A stretch of DNA of 18,594 bases, from positions 1-18,594 of the forward strand of contig CAZZDK010000029.1 in assembly GCA_964652235.1 (NCBI GenBank), read 5' to 3'. Each line of letters opens with the position of its first letter. Positions within the stretch are counted from its first letter, which is position 1. Positions 1 to 8,357 of this stretch are shown here, one piece after another. The notes under the pieces were generated by a model. The model searched no databases, was not told the DNA's origin, and saw only the letters and a program-made list of their open reading frames with translations. A program made the translations under genes and the position numbers. Source of the stretch: CAZZDK01 sp964652235 (GTDB taxonomy: Bacteria; Pseudomonadota; Alphaproteobacteria; UBA9219).

Positions 1-52
1 GAGGGGTTGCCCGGCGGGGTAGTCTGGCCGGACTTTTCGAAAAGGGGAAGGC

Positions 53-802
53 ATGACGGGAAAACAAGCCCCAAAGGGCCGGGGAGAGGCCCATCTCAAA
101 TATAAGCGCGTGCTGTTGAAACTGTCCGGCGAGGCCCTGATGGGCGAGCGGGATTACGGCCTTGACCCCAAGACGGTCGAGCGCGTCGCCGCCGAGATCA
201 AGGAAGTCGTGGAAGAGGGCGTTGAGGTCTGCGTCGTCATCGGCGGCGGCAACATCTTCCGCGGCGTGTCGGTCGCGGCCAAGGGCATGGACCGCGCGAC
301 GGCGGATTATATGGGGATGCTCGCCACCGTTATGAACGCGCTGGCCATGCAGAACGCGCTGGAGAAAATCGGCGTTCATACCCGCGTGCAATCCGCCATC
401 CCGATGTCAACCGTTTGCGAGCCTTATATCCGCCGCCGCGCCATCCGCCATATGGAAAAAGGCCGCGTGGTCATTTTCGGCGCGGGCACGGGCAACCCGT
501 TCTTTACGACGGATTCGGCGGCGGCGCTTCGCGCCTCGGAAATGCAATGCGACGCATTGCTCAAAGGCACGAAGGTGGACGGCGTGTACGAGGCCGATCC
601 CGTCAAGGTTCCTTCGGCTAAGCGCTATGACAAACTGACCTATATGGACGTTTTGGCGCAGGATCTTCAGGTGATGGACACCTCGGCTATTTCGCTCGCC
701 CGGCAGAGCCGGATTCCGATTTTGGTCTTTTCCATTTTCAATCACGGCGCTTTTGCCCAGGTCGTTCGGGGCAAGGGGCTGTTCACGATCATTTCGGACT
801 GA
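53..802 (+). CDS. pyrH: UMP kinase (uridylate kinase)
   Basis: Cytosolic enzyme that phosphorylates UMP to UDP with ATP, feeding RNA, DNA and UDP-sugar synthesis. The 249-residue product belongs to the amino-acid-kinase fold typical of bacterial PyrH, not to the P-loop eukaryotic UMP kinases. Visible motifs are KLSGEAL near residue 23, the nucleotide loop IGGGNIFRG at residues 63-71, GTGNPFFTTDSAA, and KVDGVYEADP. The protein has about 16 residues before the conserved YKRVLLKLSGEAL block, slightly more than usual. The start is supported by a strong GGGGAAGG ribosome binding site just upstream. It heads the envelope gene run and is followed 12 bases later by frr, the standard bacterial pair. 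The family is often allosterically controlled by GTP and UTP (family knowledge, not visible here). Confidence 0.98.
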   Translation: MTGKQAPKGRGEAHLKYKRVLLKLSGEALMGERDYGLDPKTVERVAAEIKEVVEEGVEVCVVIGGGNIFRGVSVAAKGMDRATADYMGMLATVMNALAMQNALEKIGVHTRVQSAIPMSTVCEPYIRRRAIRHMEKGRVVIFGAGTGNPFFTTDSAAALRASEMQCDALLKGTKVDGVYEADPVKVPSAKRYDKLTYMDVLAQDLQVMDTSAISLARQSRIPILVFSIFNHGAFAQVVRGKGLFTIISD

Positions 803-814
803 AGGAGCGTCCCC

Positions 815-1363
815 ATGAATCTCGATCAGACCAAACAACGCATGGACGGCGCGGTCGAAGCGTTGCACCGCGAATTCGCGGGCCTTCGCACGGGTCGCGC
901 GACGACCTCGATGCTCGAGGGCATTCAGGTCGAGGCCTACGGTTCGATGATGCCGCTTAACCAGGTGGGCACCGTCGGCGTGCCGGAGCCGCGTCTCTTG
1001 ACGGTTCAGGTCTGGGACAAGGCCGTGGCCAAGGCTGTCGAAAAAGCGATCCGCGAGGCGGGGCTCGGCTTTAATCCGCAGGCGGACGGCGCACTCATTC
1101 GTGTGCCCGTCCCGGATCTGAGCTCCGAGCGGCGGCAGGAGCTTGTCAAGGTGGCGGGCAAATATGCCGAAGCCGCCCGCGTGGCCGTGCGCAACGTCCG
1201 TCGCGACGCCATGGACGGGGTGAAAAAAGAGCAAAAAGCGGGCGAAATTTCCGAGGACGAGCAGAAAACGCTTGAAACGAAAATCCAGCAAATGACCGAC
1301 GCGGCGATCAGGAAGATCGACGAAGCGTTGTCGCACAAAGAAAAAGACATCACGACGGTGTAA
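815..1363 (+). CDS. frr: Ribosome recycling factor
   Basis: Cytosolic factor that works with EF-G to split the post-termination ribosome so that its subunits can be reused. The 182-residue length is normal for RRF. Conserved features include REFAGLRTGRA near the N-terminus, the PEPRLLTVQVWD region, and the C-terminal helical part containing VRNVRRDAMD and KTLETKIQQMTD. The start has an AGGAG site (AAGGAGCGTCCCC before ATG). It sits 12 bases after pyrH and 2 bases before uppS, so the three genes are almost certainly cotranscribed. Confidence 0.98.
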   Translation: MNLDQTKQRMDGAVEALHREFAGLRTGRATTSMLEGIQVEAYGSMMPLNQVGTVGVPEPRLLTVQVWDKAVAKAVEKAIREAGLGFNPQADGALIRVPVPDLSSERRQELVKVAGKYAEAARVAVRNVRRDAMDGVKKEQKAGEISEDEQKTLETKIQQMTDAAIRKIDEALSHKEKDITTV

Positions 1364-1365
1364 GC

Positions 1366-2079
1366 ATGGCGGATGAACGGGGGGGCGCGGGCGGGCTCCA
1401 TGTCGCCATCATCATGGACGGCAACGGACGCTGGGCCGCCGCGCGGGGCTTGCCGCGCACGATGGGGCACAAAGCCGGAATCGAAGCCGTGCGGAAAACG
1501 CTCAGGGCCGCGCGGGATTTGTCCGTCAGCCACCTGACGCTTTACAGTTTTTCAGCCGAAAACTGGAACAGGCCCGAAGAAGAAGTCCACGAATTGATGG
1601 GGCTTTTGCGTTTTTATCTGAAAAACGAATTAGCGACTTTGCATAAGAACAAGGTCCGCATTCGCATGATCGGCGACCGTCAACGATTGGACGCTGATAT
1701 TGCGAAAATGATCGGCGACGCCGAAAAACAGACGGAAAACAATACGGCCATTACGCTGGTTCTGGCGCTTAGCTACGGCGGGCGGCAGGAAATCGCGGCG
1801 GCGGCGCGGGCGCTTGCGCAAGAAACGGTTAGCGGCAAAATCGCGCCGGAAGACATCGACGAAAAACTTTTTGCCGCTAAGCTCACGACGGGCGATTTAC
1901 CGGATCCCGACCTTGTGATCCGTACGAGCGGCGAGATTCGCATTTCGAATTTTCTGCTTTGGCAATCGGCTTATGCGGAATATGTTTTTACGGACGTTCT
2001 CTGGCCGGATTTTGACGGCGAACATCTGGCGAGGGCGATCGAAGAATATCGCCGTCGCGAACGGCGATTCGGAAGATAG
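1366..2079 (+). CDS. uppS: Undecaprenyl diphosphate synthase (cis-prenyltransferase)
   Basis: Condenses eight isopentenyl diphosphates onto farnesyl diphosphate to make C55-PP, the lipid carrier for peptidoglycan and O-antigen. The 237-residue product has the signature MDGNGRW at residues 17-23 with catalytic Asp18 (equivalent to E. coli Asp26), the FSAENW segment, and RTSGEIRISNFLLWQ starting at residue 186. Arg186, Arg192, Ser194 and Glu205 align with the E. coli residues that bind isopentenyl diphosphate and Mg. The start lies 2 bases after the frr stop. It supplies the lipid carrier within an operon otherwise rich in envelope genes, and its substrates come from the MEP pathway that includes Dxr two genes downstream. 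Confidence 0.98.
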   Translation: MADERGGAGGLHVAIIMDGNGRWAAARGLPRTMGHKAGIEAVRKTLRAARDLSVSHLTLYSFSAENWNRPEEEVHELMGLLRFYLKNELATLHKNKVRIRMIGDRQRLDADIAKMIGDAEKQTENNTAITLVLALSYGGRQEIAAAARALAQETVSGKIAPEDIDEKLFAAKLTTGDLPDPDLVIRTSGEIRISNFLLWQSAYAEYVFTDVLWPDFDGEHLARAIEEYRRRERRFGR

Positions 2080-2089
2080 AAAACGAGCG

Positions 2090-2923
2090 ATGAAACTTCT
2101 CTTCAAACTTCCTTCCGGCAATTTGGGGCAAAGGCTCGTCTCGGCGGCGATCCTCGTCCCCATCGTGCTGGCGGCGGTAAAGACGGGCGGGTGGTTCTAT
2201 AACGCTTTCGTCGTTGTCGCGGCGACAATCGGAATGTTCGAATGGGTCAGGCTCACAGCGCCGAGGAGCGATTCCCGACTTGAATCCGTGGCCGCCTTAA
2301 GCCTCTGGGTTGTTTTAATGACGGGCTGGTTTTTCGGGCCTCTCTGGGGGCTTGAGGTTTCGGTTCTGGCTGTTTTGGTTCTTTTTTATTTCGCGCAAGA
2401 TCTTATGCCGGGCGCTAAGGGATGGATTTCAAAGGCTTTATGGGTCACGGCGGGGTTGCCTTACCTGGCCTTGGCCGGGCTGGCCCTGATTTGGCTCAGG
2501 GCGGATCGGGTTATGGGGTTTTACGCCCTTCTTTATCTCCTGGCTGTCGTTTGGGGGACGGATGTGGGGGCCTATGCCGCCGGACGGCTTATCGGCGGGC
2601 CTAAATTATGCCCCAAAGTCAGTCCAAACAAAACTTGGGCCGGTCTGTTAGGGGGGATGATCTGTGCGGCCTTGGCCGCTTACGCCGTTGCCAAGGGCTT
2701 CGGGGACGACGATGCGCGTCCGGAGGTGCTTTTCGGTTCCGGTCTGGCCGTTGTTTCGCAGGCGGGGGATTTCTTCGAATCCTACGTCAAGCGTCGCGTC
2801 GGCGCGAAGGACAGCGGCACCCTGATCCCCGGCCACGGGGGGCTTTTAGACCGAATTGACGGTCTTTTGTGGGCCGCGCCCGTTTTGGCCTTGGCTCTGC
2901 TTTTGTGGGGAAATGCGCGATGA
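2090..2923 (+). CDS. cdsA: Phosphatidate cytidylyltransferase (CDP-diacylglycerol synthase)
   Basis: Integral inner-membrane enzyme that makes CDP-diacylglycerol from phosphatidate and CTP, the branch point of phospholipid synthesis. The 277-residue product is highly hydrophobic, with several predicted membrane segments. It ends with the full CDP-DAG synthase signature at residues 231-258 (S-x2-KR-x4-KD-x5-PGHGG-x2-DR-x-D). A longer in-frame reading upstream exists, but the ATG at 2090 is preferred: it lies 10 bases after the uppS stop, and the protein from there begins like the family with a short basic N-terminus and a membrane helix. The stop overlaps the dxr start as ATGA, indicating translational coupling. 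Confidence 0.97.
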   Translation: MKLLFKLPSGNLGQRLVSAAILVPIVLAAVKTGGWFYNAFVVVAATIGMFEWVRLTAPRSDSRLESVAALSLWVVLMTGWFFGPLWGLEVSVLAVLVLFYFAQDLMPGAKGWISKALWVTAGLPYLALAGLALIWLRADRVMGFYALLYLLAVVWGTDVGAYAAGRLIGGPKLCPKVSPNKTWAGLLGGMICAALAAYAVAKGFGDDDARPEVLFGSGLAVVSQAGDFFESYVKRRVGAKDSGTLIPGHGGLLDRIDGLLWAAPVLALALLLWGNAR

Positions 2924-4107
2924 AGAAAATAAAGGCGATCGAACCGCGCCGCGTCGCGATTCTGGGATCGACGGGCTCCGTCGGCACGCAGACGGTGGAT
3001 TTGGTTTCGCGCGCGCCGGAAAGATATAAAGTTGTGGCGCTGACGGCGCGTCGGAACGTCAAGCGCCTGGCCGAGCAGGCGAGGGCGTTGAAACCGGAGT
3101 TTGTCGTCGTCGCCGACGAAACGAAATACGCGGAACTGAAAGAAGCCGTTTCCGGCCTGAAACTCGAAGTGGCGGCGGGCGAGAAAGCCGTTATCGAGGC
3201 GGCGGAACGCGACAGCGACTGGGTGATGGCCGCCATCGTGGGTGCCGCGGGACTGCCTTCCACGTTTGCCGCGGCGCGGCGCGGCGCGAAAGTCGCCTTC
3301 GCGAATAAGGAGACGCTCGTTTGCGCCGGGCCGCTCATGATGGAGACGGTGGCGCGTTGCGGCTGCACGCTTTTGCCCGTGGACAGCGAACATAACGCGA
3401 TTTATCAGGTCTTCGACGCGCGGCAGAGAGGCCATATCCGTCGTCTGATCATCACGGCTTCGGGAGGCCCTTTCCGCGCGAAAACGCGCGAAGAAATGGC
3501 CTGTGTGACGCCGGAACAGGCTGGAAAGCACCCTGTTTGGAACATGGGGGCGAAGATCTCCATCGACAGCGCGACGCTGATGAACAAGGCGCTTGAGGTG
3601 ATCGAGGCCGCGTTTCTCTTTCAAATGCCGAGCGAGAAGATAGACGTTCTCGTTCACCCCCAGTCCGTCATTCACAGCATGGTGGAATATGAAGACGGAT
3701 CGGTCCTCGCCCAGCTCGGCACGCCGGATATGCGCATTCCTATCGGCTATTGCCTGGCCTGGCCGGAAAGAATGGAAACGCCCGCGCCGAGGCTTGATTT
3801 TGTTAAACAAGCCCAGCTGACGTTCTTGCCGCCGGATCCGGAAAAATTTCCCGCCCTGCGCCTGGGGCGCGAAGCGATGAAGTTAGGGGGAACGGCCCCC
3901 GCTTTGCTCAATGCGGCGAACGAAGTGGCCGTTCAGGCGTTTTTGGACGAACGCATCGGCTTTTTGGACATTGAAAAGATTATCGAAGCGACGCTGCAAA
4001 ACGGCCCCGTAACGGCCTTGACCGATCTCGACGTTCTGCGCCAAGCTGACGAGGCGGCTCGCCGCTTCGCGTCGGAAAAAGCCGCAAAACTGGCCGCAAA
4101 AAAATAA
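2920..4107 (+). CDS. dxr: 1-deoxy-D-xylulose 5-phosphate reductoisomerase
   Basis: Cytosolic NADPH-dependent enzyme that converts DXP to 2-C-methyl-D-erythritol 4-phosphate, the committed step of the MEP isoprenoid pathway and the target of fosmidomycin. The 395-residue product has the NADPH-binding loop GSTGSVGTQT at residues 16-25. Metal ligands are Asp155 and Glu157 in PVDSEHNA, and Glu226 in NKALEVIEA; these match E. coli Asp150, Glu152 and Glu231. The HPQSVIHSMVEYEDGS and ALLNAANEVAV blocks are also present. The start is the ATG of the ATGA overlap with cdsA. The C-terminal tail is lysine and alanine rich. The gene order uppS-cdsA-dxr is common in Proteobacteria and ties isoprenoid supply to carrier lipid synthesis. 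Confidence 0.98.
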   Translation: MKKIKAIEPRRVAILGSTGSVGTQTVDLVSRAPERYKVVALTARRNVKRLAEQARALKPEFVVVADETKYAELKEAVSGLKLEVAAGEKAVIEAAERDSDWVMAAIVGAAGLPSTFAAARRGAKVAFANKETLVCAGPLMMETVARCGCTLLPVDSEHNAIYQVFDARQRGHIRRLIITASGGPFRAKTREEMACVTPEQAGKHPVWNMGAKISIDSATLMNKALEVIEAAFLFQMPSEKIDVLVHPQSVIHSMVEYEDGSVLAQLGTPDMRIPIGYCLAWPERMETPAPRLDFVKQAQLTFLPPDPEKFPALRLGREAMKLGGTAPALLNAANEVAVQAFLDERIGFLDIEKIIEATLQNGPVTALTDLDVLRQADEAARRFASEKAAKLAAKK

Positions 4108-4125
4108 AGGACGGGAACCGGGTCG

Positions 4126-5274
4126 ATGGAATCTCTCTTTTCTTCTTTTTCAAACGCGGCGCATTATATCGTGCCGTTCTTGGTCGTTCTTGGGATCGTC
4201 GTTTTTGTCCATGAATTCGGCCATTTTTGGGTGGCCCGGCGCTGCGGCGTCAAGGTCGAGACGTTTTCCATCGGCTTCGGACCGGAGATTTTCGCCTGGC
4301 ATGATCGCTGCGGGACGCGCTGGCGGCTCGCCTGGTTGCCTCTTGGCGGCTACGTCAAGATGTTCGGCGACGCCGATCCTTCCAGCTTCGGCCCCGGCGA
4401 GGAATCCGTTTCTTTTACGGCGGAAGAGAAAAAAGTCGCCTTCTTCGCCCAAAAAGTTTCCAAGCGCTTTGCCATCGTCGCGGCGGGACCTGCGGCCAAT
4501 TATCTTTTCGCGGCCGTCGTTCTGGCCCTTCTTTACCTGTGGGGCGGGCAGCCCTACACCGCCACGACCATCGGTTCCGTCATGCCGGAAAGCGCTGCCG
4601 CTAAGGCCGGGTTTGTCGAGGGCGACAAGATTCGCTCCATCGACGGCGAGGCGATGAACAGCTTTGAGGACATAAGGCGGGTTATCGCCCTGAACGCCGG
4701 GACTCCCGTAACCATTGTCTTTGATCGCGGCGGTGGCGTTAAGACGGTTTCCGTCACGCCCGAAGTCGTGCGGACCAAAGACAGACTCGGCATCGAACAT
4801 ACGAAGGGCGTTCTCGGCATCTCTTCTACCGAGGTGGCCTTCCGGGATTTGGGGCCTGGGCAGGCCGTGAGCGAATCGCTGCGCGAAATCGGGAATATCA
4901 CTTGGGGAACGCTTAGAGGCCTGGGACAGATGATCATGGGCGCGCGTAGTTCGGACGAGTTGGGCGGGCCGCTTAGGATCGCGGAAATGTCGGGAAAAGT
5001 GGCAAAAGACGGCTTTTCTTCGTTCGTTTGGTTTATCGTTGTCATCTCGGTGAATCTGGGGCTTATTAATCTCTTCCCTGTCCCCTTGCTCGACGGCGGA
5101 CATCTGCTATTCTATGCGCTCGAAGCGGCCAGGGGCCGTCCCATCGGCGAAAGAATCCAGGAAATCGGAGCCAGGATGGGCGCGTTGCTTGTTTTGTCCC
5201 TGATGCTTTTCGCGACGTGGAACGATTTGGTGCATCTGCGCGTTGTCTCTTATTTGCGTGGTTTGTTTTCCTGA
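4126..5274 (+). CDS. rseP: RseP-type site-2 intramembrane zinc metalloprotease
   Basis: Inner-membrane protease of the S2P family. In other bacteria it cleaves anti-sigma factors after a first periplasmic cut and removes signal-peptide remnants. The 382-residue product has the zinc motif HEFGH at residues 29-33 in the first membrane helix, a second helix near residues 110-140, one PDZ domain around 145-225, and the second active-site motif NLFPVPLLDGG at 315-325 with Asp323 as third zinc ligand. E. coli RseP is longer (450 residues) with two PDZ domains, so this is a single-PDZ form. An AAGGACGGG site precedes the start, 18 bases after dxr. It is followed with no spacing by bamA. The natural substrate cannot be inferred here, since no anti-sigma factor is present. 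Confidence 0.96.
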   Translation: MESLFSSFSNAAHYIVPFLVVLGIVVFVHEFGHFWVARRCGVKVETFSIGFGPEIFAWHDRCGTRWRLAWLPLGGYVKMFGDADPSSFGPGEESVSFTAEEKKVAFFAQKVSKRFAIVAAGPAANYLFAAVVLALLYLWGGQPYTATTIGSVMPESAAAKAGFVEGDKIRSIDGEAMNSFEDIRRVIALNAGTPVTIVFDRGGGVKTVSVTPEVVRTKDRLGIEHTKGVLGISSTEVAFRDLGPGQAVSESLREIGNITWGTLRGLGQMIMGARSSDELGGPLRIAEMSGKVAKDGFSSFVWFIVVISVNLGLINLFPVPLLDGGHLLFYALEAARGRPIGERIQEIGARMGALLVLSLMLFATWNDLVHLRVVSYLRGLFS

Positions 5275-7671
5275 ATGACAAAAGACAGAATCTCCTTGCC
5301 GCTTGGCGCCGTTTCCTTCCGCCGGAAGAGGAGCGCCCTTTTGTCGATTCTGGCTTTCGGGCTTTATGCGGCCCCAGCTTTGGCTCTCGACGTGGAGGGA
5401 ATTGTGCCCGCGCCGGGGCCTGCGACTTTTCTGGGCGCGCCGTCGGCGGTTCCGGCGCCCTCAGGCGAGACTGTGCGGGACATCGAGGTGGAGGGGGCGC
5501 AGCGGCTTGAGCGGGAAACCGTTCTTTCTTATCTGACAATCGCGCAGGGCGACAAGGTTGACGAAGACAGTCTGAATGCGTCGCTGAAGGCGCTTTACGC
5601 GACCGGCCTTTTCGCGGACGTCCATCTCGGCATGAAAGACGGGACGCTCACGGTTCGAGTGGTCGAAAACCCCATCGTCAACAGCGTGACGTTCGAGGGC
5701 AACGATACGCTGGCCAAAGACGACCTGGAAAAGGAAGTTCAGCTTAAATCCCGCCTCGTTTACACGCTGCCCAAGGTTCAAAAGGACGTGCAGCGGATTT
5801 TGGACCTTTACCGGCGTTCAGGTCGTTTTGCCGCGACGGTGGAGCCGAAGGTCGTGCCGCTCGACCAGAATCGCGTGGATGTTATTTTCGAAATCGTCGA
5901 AGGCAAGCACACGGGCGTGCGTCGCATATCTTTCGTTGGTAACGACCACTTCGACGAAGACACGTTGCGCGGCGTGATCGACACGCGCGAAACGGCCTGG
6001 TGGCGGTTTTTCACCACGTCCGATTTCTACGATCCGGACCGCGTCTCCTATGATCGGGAATTGTTGCGCCGCTTTTACATGAACGAAGGCTACGTCGATT
6101 TTCGCGTGGCGTCTTCGGTCGCCGAAATGACGCCCGACCGGCAGGATTTCTTCTTGACCTTCGCTATTGAAGAGGGCGAGCGTTACCGGTTCGGGAAAAT
6201 AAACATCGTAAGCGAAATCAAGGGGTTGGACGGCGACAAGCTTCGTGCCAACCTCCTTTCGAAAACGGGGGACTGGTACAGCGCCGATAAGGTCGAAAAA
6301 ACAGTCGCCAAGTTCACCGCTGTTTTGGGCGATATGCAATACGCTTTCGTGGAAATCATCCCGGAGCCGGAAAAGAACAAGGAAACGCGCGTCGTCGATC
6401 TGACCTATAGGATCAAGCCCGGCCAGCGAGTCTATATCGGGCGCATCGACGTGTCCGGCAACACGCGCACGCTCGATAAAGTCATCCGTCGCGAAATGAC
6501 GGTGGCCGAAGGCGATCCGTTCAGCACGTCGCAGATCAAGCGGTCCGAGCAAAAGATCAAGGACCTGGGTTTCTTCGAGACGGCCTCAATCAAACCCGTT
6601 GCCGGATCGCAGCCGGATCGCTCGGACCTGAAAGTCGAGGTGAAGGAAAAATCGACGGGCGAAATATCGCTCGGCGCCGGGTTCTCGTCCACCGACGGCC
6701 CCTTGGGCGACTTCAGCATTCGCGAGCGCAATTTTCTCGGCAAAGGCCAGGACGTCCGCCTGGGAGCGACGATTTCAGGTGTGACCAAGCAGTTCGATTT
6801 CAGCTTTACGGAACCTTATTTCCTGGATCGCGACCTTTCGGCGGGAGCGGACGTTTTCCATGTGCGCAGCGACGAACAGAAACGAAGCAGCTACGACGAG
6901 GTGAATACCGGCTTTTCTTTGCGCGCGGGCTATCCGCTTTCCCAGCCTCTGCGACAGGTGGTAAGCTATACGCTTCGGCAGGACAAAGTGAGCAACGTCG
7001 ATTCCGCGGCTTCGCGTTTTGTGCGCGAGCAGGTTGGCAAGAGCTTGACGTCCATGGTTTCCCAGGAGATCACCTATGACAGGCGGGACAGCAAGATTGA
7101 GCCGACGGAAGGCTTTGTCACCAAGCTTAAGACCGATCTGGCGGGGGCGGGAGGCAACAGACGGTATGTCCGCGCGAAACTGACCGGGACGCAATTTTAT
7201 TCGCCTGCCGAGAACTATGTTTTCAGCCTTTTGGGCGAGGTCGGCGTCATCAAGGGCTTCGGACAAGACGTTCACATCAGCGACCGGTTCTTCCTGGGCG
7301 CCGATACGTTCCGGGGCTTCGCCTATGCGGGGATCGGGCCGCGCGATTTGACGAACGGCGTGGACGACGCGCTGGGGGGCAATCGCTATGCCCGCGGCTC
7401 CTTAGAGCTGACCCTTCCGACTCCTTTGCCCGATAATCTTGGCTTTAAGGGCCATGTCTTTACGGACGTCGGGGTGCTTTCCGACTGCGAAGAAAAAGCG
7501 CTGGCGAGCGAAATCTTCAAGAACGACGACAAGGTGCGCGCCAGCGCGGGCCTTGGGATCTCCTGGCAATCGCCCTTCGGGCTGGTGCGGCTTGATTACG
7601 CCGTGCCCTTCCTCAAACAATCCTACGACAAGACGGAAAACGTCCATTTCAGCTTCGGCACGAGGTTCTGA
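5275..7671 (+). CDS. bamA: Outer membrane protein assembly factor BamA
   Basis: Central component of the BAM complex, which folds and inserts beta-barrel proteins into the outer membrane. The 798-residue precursor has a basic N-terminus and a hydrophobic signal peptide ending near residue 38 (AAPALA). An unusual proline and alanine rich stretch of about 25 residues follows. Five POTRA domains run from about residue 67 to 459, and a C-terminal 16-strand-type barrel spans about 460-798. The conserved barrel-lumen motif appears as FRGF at residues 679-682 (Arg680 matching the family VRGF arginine), and the chain ends in phenylalanine like other outer membrane proteins. The ATG directly abuts the rseP stop and the TGA overlaps the skp ATG by one base, so translation is probably coupled on both sides. 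Confidence 0.98.
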   Translation: MTKDRISLPLGAVSFRRKRSALLSILAFGLYAAPALALDVEGIVPAPGPATFLGAPSAVPAPSGETVRDIEVEGAQRLERETVLSYLTIAQGDKVDEDSLNASLKALYATGLFADVHLGMKDGTLTVRVVENPIVNSVTFEGNDTLAKDDLEKEVQLKSRLVYTLPKVQKDVQRILDLYRRSGRFAATVEPKVVPLDQNRVDVIFEIVEGKHTGVRRISFVGNDHFDEDTLRGVIDTRETAWWRFFTTSDFYDPDRVSYDRELLRRFYMNEGYVDFRVASSVAEMTPDRQDFFLTFAIEEGERYRFGKINIVSEIKGLDGDKLRANLLSKTGDWYSADKVEKTVAKFTAVLGDMQYAFVEIIPEPEKNKETRVVDLTYRIKPGQRVYIGRIDVSGNTRTLDKVIRREMTVAEGDPFSTSQIKRSEQKIKDLGFFETASIKPVAGSQPDRSDLKVEVKEKSTGEISLGAGFSSTDGPLGDFSIRERNFLGKGQDVRLGATISGVTKQFDFSFTEPYFLDRDLSAGADVFHVRSDEQKRSSYDEVNTGFSLRAGYPLSQPLRQVVSYTLRQDKVSNVDSAASRFVREQVGKSLTSMVSQEITYDRRDSKIEPTEGFVTKLKTDLAGAGGNRRYVRAKLTGTQFYSPAENYVFSLLGEVGVIKGFGQDVHISDRFFLGADTFRGFAYAGIGPRDLTNGVDDALGGNRYARGSLELTLPTPLPDNLGFKGHVFTDVGVLSDCEEKALASEIFKNDDKVRASAGLGISWQSPFGLVRLDYAVPFLKQSYDKTENVHFSFGTRF

Positions 7672-8270
7672 TGAACCGCTTCCTGCCGATCCTGACCGTT
7701 TCGTTTCTTTTATTCAGCGGATGGGCCTTCGCCGCCGCGCCGCCGCCGATTGCCATTGTGGACGTGCAGCGGCTTTTGCAGGAATCCCTGGCGGCCAAAA
7801 GCGTCGAACAGCAGCTTGAAAGCCAGCGCTCGAAATTCCAGGCCGAGATTACCGCGGAGGAGGAAGATCTTCGCAAGGCGGAGCAAAAACTCGCCAAGAT
7901 GCGCGATGCCGCCGAAGCGCAGGCCTATATGGAAGAGGAGCAAAAACTTCGCCAGCGGTTTCTGACCGTCGAAAGGCGCGTTCAGGCGCGGCGCAAGGCG
8001 CTCGACCAGGCTTTTACGGACTCCATGAACGCCGTTCGCAAGGGGATCGTCGATATTGTCGCCGATGTGTCCAAGGCTCGCGGCGTCAACCTGGCTATCG
8101 TCAAGCAGCAGATCATTTGGAACGATCAGATCGTCGATATTACGGACGAGGTTCTGGCACGACTCAACAAGGCCCTGCCCAAGCTTGACGTTAAGATCGT
8201 TCCGGAGGAAGAACCGGCAGAAAATCCCCTGGTTCTGAAGAAAAACAAAAAAGAAACCGGAAAAAAATAG
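7671..8270 (+). CDS. skp: Skp/OmpH family periplasmic chaperone
   Basis: Predicted periplasmic chaperone that holds unfolded outer-membrane proteins on their way to BamA. The 199-residue precursor has a clear signal peptide (residues 1-22, ending AFA), then the OmpH family opening IAIVDVQRLLQES. A long charged helical region rich in Glu, Lys, Gln and Arg (about residues 45-125) is expected to form the coiled-coil tentacles. The tail (about residues 178-199) is lysine and glutamate rich and longer than in E. coli Skp. The ATG overlaps the bamA stop by one base (TGATG). Its position directly after bamA is the classic one. The next gene is fabZ rather than the usual lpxD. Confidence 0.93.
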   Translation: MNRFLPILTVSFLLFSGWAFAAAPPPIAIVDVQRLLQESLAAKSVEQQLESQRSKFQAEITAEEEDLRKAEQKLAKMRDAAEAQAYMEEEQKLRQRFLTVERRVQARRKALDQAFTDSMNAVRKGIVDIVADVSKARGVNLAIVKQQIIWNDQIVDITDEVLARLNKALPKLDVKIVPEEEPAENPLVLKKNKKETGKK

Positions 8271-8283
8271 AGGCCTTCCCCCC

Positions 8284-8312
8284 TTGAACGAAGAGGTCGA
8301 TCAGGCTAAAAC
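8284..8312 (+). promoter_or_regulatory. Candidate sigma-70-type promoter upstream of fabZ
   Basis: The gap between skp and fabZ contains TTGAAC (8284-8289), a 17-base spacer and TAAAAC (8307-8312). Each hexamer matches the consensus at 4 of 6 positions and the spacing is optimal. If real, it would start a transcript about 40 bases before fabZ, allowing the lipid A genes to be expressed apart from the upstream genes. This is pattern matching only, and such matches occur by chance. Confidence 0.3.
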
Positions 8313-8357
8313 GGCTGGATACTCTTTGCCGGGAATCCAAGGGAAGGAAGCGCGAAA

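Noticed and set aside
33..44. 12-base perfect palindrome CTTTTCGAAAAG just upstream of pyrH
   Set aside because: It is short, not followed by a T run, and only 8 bases from the start codon. It could be chance, and too little upstream sequence is present to judge.
407..1336. 309-codon open frame antisense to pyrH and frr
   Set aside because: It opposes two clear housekeeping genes, and its His/Arg-rich product has no motifs.
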